64,000 nucleotides of DNA from Pseudomonas syringae pv. cilantro (lineage in GTDB: Bacteria; Pseudomonadota; Gammaproteobacteria; Pseudomonadales; Pseudomonadaceae): NCBI RefSeq assembly GCF_001293775.1, contig NZ_LGLN01000077.1, forward strand, positions 66,807-130,806, in the 5' to 3' direction. The translations under genes were made by a program, and so were the position numbers. Each line of letters starts with the position of its first letter. The first letter of the stretch is position 1. This document shows, piece after piece, positions 9,436 to 20,230 of the stretch. Below the pieces are notes generated by a model. The model was not told the DNA's origin, ran no database searches, and saw only the letters and a program-made list of their open reading frames with translations.

Positions 9436-10344
9436 ATGAACTCTGTCGCTGCGCACAGCAAAGCCTCGCCAATGGATGCGCTGCAACGCTGGCTACCAAA
9501 ACTGGTGCTGGCACCCAGCATGTTCATCGTGTTGGTCGGTTTCTATGGCTACATCCTCTGGACCTTCGCACTGTCGTTCACTAACTCGACGTTTTTGCCG
9601 TCCTACAAGTGGGTCGGTCTGGCGCAATATGCGCGCCTGATGGACAACGACCGCTGGTGGGTGGCGAGCAAGAACCTGGCGGTGTTTGGCGGCATGTTCA
9701 TTGCCATCAGCCTGGTTATCGGGGTTTTGCTGGCGGTTCTGCTGGACCAGCGCATCCGCCGCGAAGGCATGATCCGCACTATTTATCTGTACCCGATGGC
9801 GCTGTCGATGATCGTCACCGGTACGGCCTGGAAGTGGCTGCTCAACCCCGGCCTGGGCCTGGACAAGATGCTGCGCGACTGGGGCTGGGAAGGTTTCCGC
9901 CTCGACTGGCTGATTGATCCGGATCGCGTTGTGTACTGCCTGGTCATCGCTGCGGTCTGGCAGTCTTCCGGCTTTGTCATGGCACTGTTCCTGGCGGGTC
10001 TGCGCGGCGTCGATCAGTCGATCATTCGTGCGGCACAAATGGACGGTGCGAGTTTGCCGATGATCTACTGGCGCGTCGTATTGCCAAGTCTGCGTCCGGT
10101 GTTTTTCAGCGCAGTCATGATCCTCGCGCACATTGCCATCAAGAGCTTCGATCTCGTGGCGGCCATGACAGCGGGCGGCCCCGGTTACTCGTCGGACCTG
10201 CCTGCCATGTTCATGTATTCCTTTACCTTCAGTCGCGGCCAGATGGGCATGGGCTCGGCCAGTGCAATTCTGATGCTCGGCGCAATCCTGGCGATTCTGG
10301 TGCCGTATCTGTATTCCGAGCTGAGGACCAAACGCCATGACTAG
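9436..10344 (+). CDS. gtsB: Glucose ABC transporter permease 1
   Basis: A 302-residue MalF-type permease with six predicted membrane segments (about 30-50, 85-110, 120-140, 165-190, 220-240, 275-295). The EAA loop appears as IIRAAQMDGASLPMIYWRVVLPSLRPV near residue 195. Together with GtsC it forms the inner-membrane channel for glucose. Its end overlaps gtsC by 8 bp, so the two subunits are made together. Confidence 0.94.
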   Translation: MNSVAAHSKASPMDALQRWLPKLVLAPSMFIVLVGFYGYILWTFALSFTNSTFLPSYKWVGLAQYARLMDNDRWWVASKNLAVFGGMFIAISLVIGVLLAVLLDQRIRREGMIRTIYLYPMALSMIVTGTAWKWLLNPGLGLDKMLRDWGWEGFRLDWLIDPDRVVYCLVIAAVWQSSGFVMALFLAGLRGVDQSIIRAAQMDGASLPMIYWRVVLPSLRPVFFSAVMILAHIAIKSFDLVAAMTAGGPGYSSDLPAMFMYSFTFSRGQMGMGSASAILMLGAILAILVPYLYSELRTKRHD

Positions 10345-11182
10345 TCATGTTGGAAAACCGGGCATCAGCTTCAGTCGTGTGGTTATTTACGCCGTGCTGT
10401 TGCTGGCCTGTCTGATCTATCTGGTGCCGTTGGTGGTGATGTTGTTCACCAGCTTCAAGACGCCTGAGGACATCGGCACCGGCAACTTGTTGAGTTTGCC
10501 GAGCGTCGTCACCGCCATCGGCTGGATCAAGGCCTGGGATATCGTTGATGGCTATTTCTGGAACTCGATCAAGATCACGGTTCCGGCGGTGCTGATTTCC
10601 ACCGCGATCGGCGCACTTAACGGTTATGTGCTGTCAATGTGGCGCTTCAAGGGCTCGCAGTTGTTTTTTGGTCTTCTGCTGTTCGGCTGCTTCCTGCCGT
10701 TTCAGACGGTTCTGCTGCCTGCTTCCTTCACGCTGGGCAAGATGGGGCTGGCCAATACGACCGTCGGGCTGGTGTTCGTTCATGTGGTCTACGGGCTCGC
10801 GTTCACCACGCTATTCTTCCGTAACTACTACGTCAGCATTCCCGATGCACTGGTCAAGGCTGCGCGCCTGGACGGTGCCGGGTTTTTCACGATCTTCGGC
10901 CGCATCATTCTGCCGATGTCCACGCCCATCGTGATGGTCTGCCTGATCTGGCAGTTCACCCAGATCTGGAACGATTTCCTGTTCGGCGTGGTGTTCTCCA
11001 GTGGCGAGTCTCAGCCGATCACTGTGGCGCTGAACAACCTGGTCAACACCAGCACAGGCGCCAAGGAATACAACGTTGACATGGCGGCGGCGATGATCGC
11101 CGGTCTGCCGACACTGCTGGTCTACGTACTGGCTGGCAAGTATTTCCTGCGTGGGCTCACAGCCGGCGCGGTCAAGGGGTAA
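10337..11182 (+). CDS. gtsC: Glucose ABC transporter permease 2
   Basis: A 281-residue MalG-type permease with six membrane segments and the EAA loop (LVKAARLDGAGFFTIFGRIILPMS, split here only by its own sequence) around residue 172. It ends in the short hydrophilic tail usual for this family. Overlap with gtsB and a 2-bp gap to gtsD indicate one operon. Confidence 0.94.
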   Translation: MTSHVGKPGISFSRVVIYAVLLLACLIYLVPLVVMLFTSFKTPEDIGTGNLLSLPSVVTAIGWIKAWDIVDGYFWNSIKITVPAVLISTAIGALNGYVLSMWRFKGSQLFFGLLLFGCFLPFQTVLLPASFTLGKMGLANTTVGLVFVHVVYGLAFTTLFFRNYYVSIPDALVKAARLDGAGFFTIFGRIILPMSTPIVMVCLIWQFTQIWNDFLFGVVFSSGESQPITVALNNLVNTSTGAKEYNVDMAAAMIAGLPTLLVYVLAGKYFLRGLTAGAVKG

Positions 11183-11184
11183 TC

Positions 11185-12345
<1,161 letters not shown>

Positions 12346-12470
12346 TAGATTGCGCAACGGGTGCACTGGCCGGCCTTCGACTGCCACCGGAGCAGCCTGT
12401 CGTAAACACAAGCAGTAAATGAAGCAAGACGTCTACCAAAGCTAATAACAATAAAACGAGGATTGATGGG

Positions 12471-13832
12471 ATGAAGAAGATCACCAAAGGTAAAACGCTT
12501 TCCCGGCTTCAGTTGGTAAGCACGTTGTCGGTGTTGGGTGCCATGGGGCTGGCCAGCAGCGTTCATGCAGCCGAACCGTTTGCTGCCGATTCACCCTGGA
12601 TGACCGGCGACTGGAACGGCAAGCGTACCGAGTTGCTCGACAAGGGCTATGACTTCTCGCTGGAATACGTTTCCGAGATGGCCAGCAACCTGAAAGGCGG
12701 TTACAACGACGACACCACCGGCCGCTACAGCGATCAGTTCGCGCTAGGCATGAAGGTCGATCTGCAGAAGGTTCTTGGCTGGCAGGACGCGGAGTTCAAG
12801 CTGGCGATTACCGAGCGTAGCGGACGCAATATCTCCAATGACCGGATCGGCGATCCTCGTGCCGGTACGCTCAGTTCCTCGCAGGAAGTCTGGGGTCGTG
12901 GCCAGACCTGGCGTCTGACTCAGATGTGGGTCAAGCAGAAATATTTTGACGGCGCACTGGACGTCAAAGCCGGTCGCTTTGGTCCGGGCGAAGACTTCAA
13001 CAGCTTCCCGTGCGACTTCCAGAACCTGTCTTTCTGCGGCTCGCAGGTCGGTAACTACGTGAACACCTGGTACAACTGGCCAATCAGCCAGTGGGCCTTG
13101 CGCGTGAAATACAACATCACGCCTGAAGTGTACGCACAGGTGGGTGTATACGAGCAGAACCCGTCCAACCTGGAGACCGGCAACGGCTTCAAACTCAGCG
13201 GCAGTGGCACCAAAGGGATGATCCTGCCGGTCGAACTGGTCTGGACACCGTCCTTCAACTCGTTGCCCGGTGAGTACCGTGTCGGTTACTACAAGAGCAC
13301 GCCTAACGCCGACGACGTCTATGAAGACGTGAATGGTCAGGCGCAGGCGATTACCGGCGCAGCGTTCAAGTCGCACAGCAGCAAGCATGGCTGGTGGGTC
13401 GTTGCCCAGCAGCAACTGACCGCTCATGACGGCGATGCATCGCGCGGCCTGAGTATCTTTGCCAACGCCACCGTGCATGACAAGGCGACCAACTTCGTCG
13501 ACAACTACCAGCAGATCGGTTTCACGTACAAAGGTCCGTTCAACTCGCGTCCGAAAGATGACATCGGTATCGGTTTTGCCCGTATCCACGTCAACGACGA
13601 TGTGCAGGATCGCGTGCGTCTGGCCAACCAGATCAGCGGTATCAACGATTACGACAACCCTGGCTTCCTGCCGGTCCAGAGCACTGAATACAACTCTGAA
13701 ATCTACTACGGCTTCCACGTGACCAACTGGCTGACCGTGCGTCCCAACCTGCAATACGTCAAGCACCCTGGCGGCGTAGATCAGGTGGATGACGCGATTG
13801 TGGCGGGCATCAAGATTCAATCGAAGTTCTGA
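12471..13832 (+). CDS. oprB: Carbohydrate-selective porin OprB
   Basis: A 453-residue outer-membrane porin with a signal peptide (residues 1-34, cleavage after VHA-A). The body alternates short amphipathic strands and ends in phenylalanine (IKIQSKF), the usual signal for outer-membrane insertion. MTGDWNGKRTELLDKGYDF near the mature N-terminus is diagnostic of OprB. It admits glucose to the periplasm for GtsA. A strong terminator follows. Confidence 0.95.
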   Translation: MKKITKGKTLSRLQLVSTLSVLGAMGLASSVHAAEPFAADSPWMTGDWNGKRTELLDKGYDFSLEYVSEMASNLKGGYNDDTTGRYSDQFALGMKVDLQKVLGWQDAEFKLAITERSGRNISNDRIGDPRAGTLSSSQEVWGRGQTWRLTQMWVKQKYFDGALDVKAGRFGPGEDFNSFPCDFQNLSFCGSQVGNYVNTWYNWPISQWALRVKYNITPEVYAQVGVYEQNPSNLETGNGFKLSGSGTKGMILPVELVWTPSFNSLPGEYRVGYYKSTPNADDVYEDVNGQAQAITGAAFKSHSSKHGWWVVAQQQLTAHDGDASRGLSIFANATVHDKATNFVDNYQQIGFTYKGPFNSRPKDDIGIGFARIHVNDDVQDRVRLANQISGINDYDNPGFLPVQSTEYNSEIYYGFHVTNWLTVRPNLQYVKHPGGVDQVDDAIVAGIKIQSKF

Positions 13833-13876
13833 GTATTTATTGACGCGTAACGCGATCAAGGGTCGTGTGTGCTTTG

Positions 13877-13903
13877 CGGGCAGCCTGGCTGCCCGTTTTT
13901 TTT
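13877..13903 (+). terminator. Rho-independent terminator after oprB
   Basis: CGGGCAGC and GCTGCCCG form an 8-bp stem with a CTG loop, followed directly by eight T residues. It closes the gtsABCD-oprB unit, 44 bp after the oprB stop. Confidence 0.9.
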
Positions 13904-13942
13904 ATGGCTTGAATTCTTTTTATTTCAGGGACGCGATTGGCG

Positions 13943-14816
13943 ATGACCATTCACGACGCGCAACCGCCTGAACATCCATTGCAACGCTTCTTCCGCTCCC
14001 GACGTACCCGACCGGTTTTCGAGTGGGAGCGCCATCAGTTGCGTGACATATTGGTGATCGATCATCCGCAGTGCCAGGCGGTGTTCAGCCGACAAGGCGC
14101 GCAATTGCTGCACTTCCAGCCACAGGGCCAGAAACCCTGGCTATGGTGCGCAGCACAGTGGCCGCAAGTGGGCGCGATCCGCGGTGGTGTGCCGGTCTGC
14201 TGGCCCTGGTACGGCCGTCATCCCGGTGAGAGCGGCTGGCCCGCGCATGGGTGGGGGCGATTGCTGGACTGGAAACTGATTGACAGCAGCGAGAGTGAGG
14301 AGGGCGTCAGCCTGCACTGGCGCCTGCGGCTATGGGACTGGCAGGTCAACCTGCACGCCGAGCTGGGGCAGGGCATGGAGCCGCTTGAGCACCTGCCATG
14401 AAGACCGCGAGCCTTGTCATTTCAGTCATGCGCTGCTGGCGTACTGGCTGATCAGTGACATCGCGGACGTTGCGCTGGATGGTCTAGACGGCGTTCAGGG
14501 CTATGACGAACTCAGTCGCCAAGCCTGTCGGCAACACGGCGAACTGCGCGTGGCAGGCGGCTGTCAGCGAGTCTTCGAACATGCCGGTGCCTTGCAACTT
14601 CAGGACCCGGCCTGGCAGCGCAGACTGAACATCGATACCGGCGACAGCGCCAACACCGTGGTCTGGCATCCCGGCAGCCGACCCCTGCTGGGCGTAGGCG
14701 GCAGCGAAGCCACCGGCTTCGTCAGAGTGGAAGCCGCCTCAGGCTCCGGCGACGCCTTCAGCCTGCGACCGGGCGAGCAGGTGCAACTCAAATTGCAGGC
14801 CAGCCTGGCGGGGTAG
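13943..14816 (+). pseudogene. D-hexose-6-phosphate mutarotase, frameshifted
   Basis: The two halves of a YeaD-type aldose-1-epimerase lie in adjacent frames. The first frame runs from ATG 13943 (MTIHDAQPPEHPLQ) through GVPVCWPWYG and NLHAELGQGMEPL to a stop at 14399-14401. The second carries CHEDREPCHFSHALLAYW to the normal C-terminus at 14816. The span is 874 nt, 291 codons plus one base, so a single extra base (or a 2-base loss) around 14370-14395 explains it. The enzyme normally interconverts anomers of glucose 6-phosphate. Programmed frameshifting has no visible slippery signal here; a sequencing error is possible. Confidence 0.85.
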
Positions 14817-14837
14817 CGCCGGTTACATATTGCCCAT

Positions 14838-14975
14838 GTGGGAGCTCGCTCGCGAAGGCGGGCTCACATCAGCATAAATCTTCGGCGGTCCCAAGGGCCT
14901 CTTCGTGAGCAAGCTCACTCCCGCATGGATACCGAATTACATGGCTTTCGTGGGCGAGTTTGCTCGCGCAGGCGG
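14838..14975. repeat. REP/REPIN cluster
   Basis: Three REP-type units lie in this gap: GTGGGAGCTCGCTCGCG from 14838, an inverted copy ending GAGCAAGCTCACTCCCGC near 14923, and a third, GTGGGCGAGTTTGCTCGCGC, from about 14950. The first two face each other, as in a REPIN pair. They separate the convergent mutarotase and hexR genes. Apparent open frames through this region are chance. Confidence 0.75.
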
Positions 14976-15158
14976 CCCCCGGATCAGTGTCAGGGCGAAG
15001 GAACCCGACGAAGTCGGGCCGGAAACGGAGCCAGGATTTTGGTTACTTTGATCCTTCAAAGTCACTCGCCGAGGGGCGAAAAGGTGACTTGAGTCGAGCC
15101 TGAATCTCACTGAGTCGCATGCCGTTCTGGATACTCCGCGTCCGATCTTGAGCCTGTT
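14976..15158. repeat. Interspersed Pseudomonas repeat remnant, no gene
   Basis: The sequence with GGATTTTGGTTACTTTGATC and the nearby GCCGAGGGGCGAAAAGG resembles a short dispersed element often seen next to REPs in Pseudomonas genomes. I see no credible coding sequence between the REP cluster and the end of hexR. Confidence 0.4.
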
Positions 15159-16025
15159 TCAGCCCTGATCTTCGATAGGATAGCGGCTGTCGTTCAAGCT
15201 CTCCTTGATCTTGCGCAGGTGCGGCTGGAAGTCTACGCCACGGCGCAGGGTCATGCCGGTCGCAAGCACATCAAGGACGGTGAGCTGGATGATCCGCGAG
15301 GTCATAGGCATATAAATGTCAGTGTCTTCCGGCAGCGGAATATTCAGGCTCACGGTGCTGGCCTGAGCCAGCGGCGAACCTGCGGCGGTCAGGCCCAGCA
15401 CCGAAGCGCCGTTGGCCCGTGCGATGCGTGCTACTTCTACCAGCTCGCGGGTACGGCCGGTGTAGGAAATGATCACAAACAGCTCACCCGTGTGCGCCAC
15501 CGAGGCAATCATCCGCTGCATCAGCACATCGGCATGCGCCGTGACCGCCAGATTGAAACGAAAGAATTTGTGCTGCGCATCGAGCGCCACCGGCGCGGAG
15601 GCGCCCAGCCCGAAAAAATGGATCTGCCGCGCCTGAATCAGCATGTCCACCGACTTGCTGATCAGCGCCGGGTCCAGTTGCTGGCAGGCGCTGTCCAGCG
15701 AAGCAATGGCGCTGCCGAAAATCTTCTGGGTATACGCTTCGGGATTGTCGTCGGCTTCCACTGCACGGCTGACATAGGCTGCGCCGCTGGCCAGGCTCTG
15801 CGCCAGTTGCAGCTTGAGTTCCGGGTAACCACTGACGTTGAACGAGCGGCAGAAACGGTTGACCGTCGGTTCGCTGACCTTGGCAGCCTGGGCGAGCGCT
15901 GCAATGCTCAAGCGGGTCGCCATCTGCGGATTGAGCAGAATCACTTCGGCCACCTTGCGTTCGGCCTTGTTCAACTCATCGAGTCGGCCCTGGATTTGCT
16001 CCAGGAGGTTTCTTACGCGGTCCAT
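15159..16025 (-). CDS. hexR: RpiR-family repressor HexR
   Basis: A 288-residue regulator with an N-terminal RpiR helix-turn-helix (about residues 1-78, [21 protein letters not shown]) and a C-terminal SIS sugar-phosphate-binding domain (about 120-255, with [20 protein letters not shown] and [16 protein letters not shown]). HexR represses zwf-pgl-eda, edd-glk-gltR-gtrS and gapA, and is released by KDPG. It is divergent from zwf, which it presumably controls from the shared 219-bp intergenic region; matching operators also lie at 2632 and 2694. Confidence 0.96.
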   Translation of the reverse strand: MDRVRNLLEQIQGRLDELNKAERKVAEVILLNPQMATRLSIAALAQAAKVSEPTVNRFCRSFNVSGYPELKLQLAQSLASGAAYVSRAVEADDNPEAYTQKIFGSAIASLDSACQQLDPALISKSVDMLIQARQIHFFGLGASAPVALDAQHKFFRFNLAVTAHADVLMQRMIASVAHTGELFVIISYTGRTRELVEVARIARANGASVLGLTAAGSPLAQASTVSLNIPLPEDTDIYMPMTSRIIQLTVLDVLATGMTLRRGVDFQPHLRKIKESLNDSRYPIEDQG

Positions 16026-16162
16026 TCAAAGTCCTTGTCGGGGCTGATTTACCAACGGTTTCTGACTCGGGCTTTTATTAGCCCTTTAGCCTGTAGCAAA
16101 GGTGGCCTATCGTACTGAGGGCCTGTGTTGATCACCACTGGAATATGCTTTTAGGCAGAATG

Positions 16163-16179
16163 TTGTGGTTATTACTACA
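16163..16179. promoter_or_regulatory. Probable HexR operator before zwf
   Basis: TTGTGGTTATTACTACA contains the palindrome TGTGGT-N4-ACTACA and partly fits TTGT-N7-ACAA (ACTA replaces ACAA at the usual distance). It lies 66 bp upstream of the zwf start and about 140 bp upstream of hexR, so it could serve both divergent genes. The match is weaker than the two sites near gapA. Confidence 0.5.
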
Positions 16180-16244
16180 TATGGCCTTGAGTAACGCCTT
16201 TAAAAAAGGTATTTGTAGCCCAACTTGATAAAAGAACCAACATT

Positions 16245-17714
16245 ATGCCCTTGATTACGGTTGAACCGTGCACATTTGCCCTGTTTGGTGCCCTGGGGGA
16301 CCTGGCGGTACGCAAGCTGTTCCCGGCTCTTTATCAGCTCGATCGCGCTGGACTGCTGCATGAAGACACTCGAATTCTTGCCCTGGCGCGTGAACCAGGC
16401 GACGAACATTCGCATCTGGCGTACATCGAAAAATCCATGCGTCGCTTCATTCCCGAAGCGGAGCTCGAGGCCGACAATGCCGCGCGTTTCCTGGCGCGTC
16501 TCAGCTATCTGCACGTCGATTTCCTCAAGGCCGAGGACTATGTCGCGCTGGCCGAGCGCGTTGGCGATGCGCAAACCCTGATCGCCTATTTCGCGACACC
16601 TGCCTCGGTCTACGGTGCGATTTGCGAAAACCTCGCGTCGGTGAACCTGGCCGAGCGCACACGCGCCGTCCTGGAAAAGCCCATCGGTCACGACCTGGCC
16701 TCGTCGCGCCGGGTCAACGACGCCGTTGCGCAGTTCTTCCCGGAAAACCGCGTCTACCGCATCGACCACTATCTGGGCAAGGACACGGTGCAAAACCTCA
16801 TTGCCCTGCGTTTCGCCAACAGCCTGTTTGAGACCCAGTGGAACCAGAACCACATTTCCCACGTGGAAATCACCGTCGCCGAGAAAGTCGGCATCGAGGG
16901 CCGTTGGGGCTACTTCGATCAGGCCGGTCAGCTGCGCGACATGATTCAGAACCACCTGCTGCAGTTGCTTTGCCTGATCGCCATGGACCCACCCAGCGAC
17001 CTGTCGGCCGACAGTATTCGTGACGAGAAGGTCAAGGTGCTCAAGGCCCTGGCGCCGTTCACGCCGGAGCGGCTGGCGACGCAAGTGGTGCGTGGTCAGT
17101 ACACCTCCGGTTACAGCGAAGGCAAGGCGGTGCCCGGCTATCTGGAAGAAGAGAACTCCAACACCCAGAGCGACACCGAAACCTTCGTTGCCTTGCGTGC
17201 CGACATCCGCAACTGGCGCTGGTCAGGTACACCGTTCTATCTGCGTACCGGCAAGCGCATGCCGCAAAAGCTGTCGCAGATCGTGATCCACTTCAAAGAG
17301 CCGCCGCACTACATCTTTGCCCCGGAGCAGCGCTTGCAGATCAGCAACCGTCTGATCATCCGACTGCAGCCTGACGAAGGCATTTCCTTGCAGGTGATGA
17401 CCAAGGATCAGGGCCTGGACAAAGGCATGCAGTTGCGCAGCGGTCCCTTGCAGCTGAATTTTTCCGACACCTACCGCAGCGCTCGTGTCCCCGACGCTTA
17501 TGAGCGGTTGTTGCTGGAAGTCATGCGCGGCAATCAGAACCTGTTTGTCCGCAAAGATGAAATCGAGTACGCCTGGCAATGGTGCGATCAGTTGATCGCC
17601 GGCTGGAAGAAGGCGGGCGACGCGCCCAAGCCTTATCCGGCTGGAACCTGGGGGCCGATGAGCTCCATTGCTTTGATTACTCGCGACGGGAGATCCTGGT
17701 ATGGCGATATGTGA
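16245..17714 (+). CDS. zwf: Glucose-6-phosphate 1-dehydrogenase
   Basis: A 489-residue enzyme oxidising glucose 6-phosphate to 6-phosphogluconolactone with NAD(P)+. The nucleotide-binding motif is [20 protein letters not shown] (residues 11-30) and the catalytic motif [13 protein letters not shown] lies near residue 172. The ATG at 16245 has only a weak purine stretch before it. Its end overlaps pgl by 14 bp, and eda follows, giving a zwf-pgl-eda operon. Confidence 0.97.
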   Translation: MPLITVEPCTFALFGALGDLAVRKLFPALYQLDRAGLLHEDTRILALAREPGDEHSHLAYIEKSMRRFIPEAELEADNAARFLARLSYLHVDFLKAEDYVALAERVGDAQTLIAYFATPASVYGAICENLASVNLAERTRAVLEKPIGHDLASSRRVNDAVAQFFPENRVYRIDHYLGKDTVQNLIALRFANSLFETQWNQNHISHVEITVAEKVGIEGRWGYFDQAGQLRDMIQNHLLQLLCLIAMDPPSDLSADSIRDEKVKVLKALAPFTPERLATQVVRGQYTSGYSEGKAVPGYLEEENSNTQSDTETFVALRADIRNWRWSGTPFYLRTGKRMPQKLSQIVIHFKEPPHYIFAPEQRLQISNRLIIRLQPDEGISLQVMTKDQGLDKGMQLRSGPLQLNFSDTYRSARVPDAYERLLLEVMRGNQNLFVRKDEIEYAWQWCDQLIAGWKKAGDAPKPYPAGTWGPMSSIALITRDGRSWYGDM

Positions 17715-18414
17715 TCTGGAACTGCCAGCAGGGCTGGTGGCACGTGACTTCGACACTCCGCAACAACTGGCCGATGCACTGGCCACCCATGTGGCAGAGC
17801 GTCTGAAACAGGCAATCAGTGAAAACGCTCTGGCCACGCTGGTGGTGTCCGGTGGGCGCAGCCCGGTGGCGTTTTTCCAGAGCCTGGCCGCACAGCCGCT
17901 GGACTGGTCGAAAGTGGTCGTCAGCCTCGCTGATGAACGTTTCGTGCCCACCGAACATGCCGATAGCAACGCCGGCCTGCTGCAGCGTCATCTGTTGCAA
18001 GGCCCGGCAGCGAAAGCCAAGTTTTTCGGTCTTTATAACGTGGCGGTCAGTGTCGAAGATGCTGCGCGGGTTGCCGATCAGGCGCTGGCCGAACTGCCGC
18101 CCATTGATGTGTTGATCCTGGGCATGGGCGACGATGGGCATACCGCGTCGCTGTTTCCCGACAGCCCCAACCTGAGCGAGGCGCTGGACCTCAATGGCGA
18201 GCGTCGCTGCCTGCCCATGCTCGCACCGAGCGTGCCGCATCAACGCCTGACCATGACCCGTCGCCTGTTGGCATCGGCGCGTTGGCCGATTCTGTCGGTG
18301 TCCGGTCAGGCCAAACTGGACACTTTGCGCGCTGCGCTGGCGGGCGATGACGTCGCCGAAATGCCGGTGCGTGCCTTCCTCAACCCGTCTCTCGAGATTT
18401 ACTGGTGCCCATAA
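17701..18414 (+). CDS. pgl: 6-phosphogluconolactonase
   Basis: A 237-residue DevB-type lactonase hydrolysing 6-phosphogluconolactone to 6-phosphogluconate. Family blocks [23 protein letters not shown] and [19 protein letters not shown] are all present in order. It overlaps zwf and precedes eda by 17 bp, so Zwf and Pgl are made together. Confidence 0.96.
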   Translation: MAICDLELPAGLVARDFDTPQQLADALATHVAERLKQAISENALATLVVSGGRSPVAFFQSLAAQPLDWSKVVVSLADERFVPTEHADSNAGLLQRHLLQGPAAKAKFFGLYNVAVSVEDAARVADQALAELPPIDVLILGMGDDGHTASLFPDSPNLSEALDLNGERRCLPMLAPSVPHQRLTMTRRLLASARWPILSVSGQAKLDTLRAALAGDDVAEMPVRAFLNPSLEIYWCP

Positions 18415-18431
18415 GCAAAGGAACCGTCGCC

Positions 18432-19106
18432 ATGACACAGAACGAAAATAACCAGCCGCTCAACAGCATGGCGAACAAGATTGCCCAGATCGACGAACTC
18501 TGCGCCAAGGCGAAGATTCTGCCCGTCATCACCATCGCCCGCGAACAGGACGTGCTGCCGCTGGCTGACGCGCTGGCCGCCGGGGGCATGACCGCACTGG
18601 AAATCACCCTGCGTTCGGCGTTCGGGCTGAGTGCGATCCGCATGTTGCGCGAGCAGCGCCCGGAACTGTGCACCGGCGCCGGGACCATTCTGGACCGCAA
18701 GATGCTGGCCGACGCAGAGGCGGCCGGCTCGCAGTTCATCGTTACTCCCGGCAGCACGCAGGAACTGCTGCAGGCGGCGCTCGACAGCCCGCTGCCTTTG
18801 TTACCGGGCATCAGCAGTGCGTCGGAAATCATGATCGGTTATGCCATGGGCTATCGCCGTTTCAAGCTGTTTCCAGCAGAGATCAGCGGTGGCGTGGCGG
18901 CCATCAAGGCACTGGGCGCTCCGTTCAACGAAGTGCGCTTCTGCCCAACGGGCGGCGTCAACGAGCAGAATCTCAAGAGCTACATGGCGTTGCCCAATGT
19001 CATGTGTGTCGGCGGAACCTGGATGATCGATAACGCCTGGGTCAAGAATGGCGACTGGGGCCGTATTCAGGAAGCCACAGCGCAGGCGCTGGCAATGTTT
19101 GACTGA
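18432..19106 (+). CDS. eda: KDPG/KHG aldolase
   Basis: A 224-residue class I aldolase splitting 2-keto-3-deoxy-6-phosphogluconate into pyruvate and glyceraldehyde 3-phosphate. The base E57 lies in ALEITLRSAFG and the Schiff-base lysine K145 in RRFKLFPAE; LLPGISSASE and FCPTGGV follow. The ATG at 18432 is preferred because AAAGGA lies about 10 bp before it; the frame is also open from 18405, inside pgl. It is last in zwf-pgl-eda. Confidence 0.96.
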   Translation: MTQNENNQPLNSMANKIAQIDELCAKAKILPVITIAREQDVLPLADALAAGGMTALEITLRSAFGLSAIRMLREQRPELCTGAGTILDRKMLADAEAAGSQFIVTPGSTQELLQAALDSPLPLLPGISSASEIMIGYAMGYRRFKLFPAEISGGVAAIKALGAPFNEVRFCPTGGVNEQNLKSYMALPNVMCVGGTWMIDNAWVKNGDWGRIQEATAQALAMFD

Positions 19107-19236
19107 TTGGTAGCATTTCAGAGTCAGCGCTCAGCAGGCTGACTCTGGCAAGGCAGTTGTTGTTGGTTGTATGGCTTTTGCGGTGCTCCCTGGTCCGGAG
19201 TACCGTTTTTTTCATCCCGGACCGTATCTCCTTTGC

Positions 19237-19476
19237 TTATGCCCTGTCTTTGAACGACTGACGCGGACGCGTGCGCAGCGGGTCCAGCAGCGCGCTGAGG
19301 CCGTTGTGATCGATTTCCTGCATCAGCGCCAGCAGGCCGCCCAATTCTCCTTTGGGAAAGCCTTCCCGGGCGAACCAGTTCAGATAATGCCCCGGCAGAT
19401 CGGCGATCAGCCGCCCTTTGTATTTGCCGAACGGCATTTCCTGCATTACCAGTAACCTGAGTTTCTCCGGGTTCAC
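19237..19476 (-). CDS. DUF3820 family protein
   Basis: A 79-residue protein with the DUF3820 core MPFGKYKGRLIADLPGHYLNW and a conserved F-P-K-G-E-L-G block. The family has been described as putative quorum-sensing-regulated virulence factor, with unclear molecular role; small Pseudomonas members look soluble. The start is GTG, with GGAGGG about 9 bp upstream. It is convergent with eda, and the 130 bp between them holds no evident gene. Confidence 0.8.
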   Translation of the reverse strand: MNPEKLRLLVMQEMPFGKYKGRLIADLPGHYLNWFAREGFPKGELGGLLALMQEIDHNGLSALLDPLRTRPRQSFKDRA

Positions 19477-19695
19477 CTGCGAGCCCTCCCATCAATAGAT
19501 AACGACCTGCACGATACGTGCATTCTGCATGCAGGCCAAATGACAGTTCATGCAGAAGTCACGATCAGTCAAATGTGAAAATTCCGTAAGTAATTGATTT
19601 TAAAATATTATATTCGCATCTAAAACTGGCACGGTGCCTGCAGTTACCTATTCATCGAACACTTTCGTATCAACCTGCCATTAGGAAATTATCAA

Positions 19696-20166
19696 ATGAC
19701 TGATATCAATAAAGAAGCAATCTCCGTCCTGAATGACCTGATCGAAACCAGCAAAGATGGCGAGAAAGGCTTTCAGGCAAGCGCTGAATACCTGAAAAAC
19801 CCGGCGATCAAAGCATACTTCTTGGCACGATCCGCTGAAATCGCAACTGCAGTGAAAGAGCTGCAGGCAGAAGTGCGTGCTTTAGGTGGTGACCCGGAAA
19901 CGTCCTCCAGTGTGTCCGGCACTCTGCACCGTGCATGGGTAGATCTGAAATCCAAGGTGACCGGCAAAGATGACAAAACAATTCTGGAAGAAGTAGAGCG
20001 CGGTGAAGACGTTGCCAAGAAAGCCTATAAAGAGGCGCTTGAAAAAGCACATGAGCATAATTTCCCGGCTAACGTTACCTCGTTGATCACAAAGCAGCAG
20101 GCTGGCGTTCTGGCCACCCACGACAAAGTCAAAGCACTGCGTGACGCAGCCCGCGCCGCATCGTAA
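19696..20166 (+). CDS. PA2169/DUF2383-type four-helix-bundle protein
   Basis: A 156-residue, strongly helical, hydrophilic protein without signal peptide. The start INKEAISVLNDLIETSKDGEKGF matches the ferritin-like DUF2383 domain (split over its first 100 residues), with conserved E and H residues that might bind metal. Such proteins are often general-stress induced in pseudomonads; their function is not established. The upstream 219 bp is A+T rich, suggesting a strong promoter. It ends at a bidirectional terminator. Confidence 0.8.
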   Translation: MTDINKEAISVLNDLIETSKDGEKGFQASAEYLKNPAIKAYFLARSAEIATAVKELQAEVRALGGDPETSSSVSGTLHRAWVDLKSKVTGKDDKTILEEVERGEDVAKKAYKEALEKAHEHNFPANVTSLITKQQAGVLATHDKVKALRDAARAAS

Positions 20167-20185
20167 TTCGATGCCCTTGCGGTAG

Positions 20186-20215
20186 AAAAAACGCCAGCCC
20201 GTCTGGCGTTTTTTT
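20186..20215. terminator. Bidirectional terminator
   Basis: AAAAAACGCCAG and CTGGCGTTTTTT form a 12-bp stem with a 5-nt loop. A-tract and T-tract flank it on both sides, so it can end both the DUF2383 gene and the convergent diguanylate cyclase gene. Confidence 0.9.
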
Positions 20216-20230
20216 ATGTCGGTCGACAGG

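Noticed and set aside
8057-9514. 485-codon open frame antisense to gtsA
   Set aside because: Shadow frame of a strongly coding gene with high GC at third positions; composition is not protein-like.
12744-13859. 371-codon frame antisense to oprB
   Set aside because: Opposite a confidently identified porin; no domain and V/R/D-rich shadow composition.
14360-14401. Programmed ribosomal frameshift in the mutarotase gene
   Set aside because: No known slippery heptamer, no CTT-TGA-like site and no downstream structure evident; a mutation or sequencing error is simpler.
14838-15092. 84-codon frame through the REP cluster
   Set aside because: Made of repeat sequence; arginine and serine-rich, not conserved as protein.
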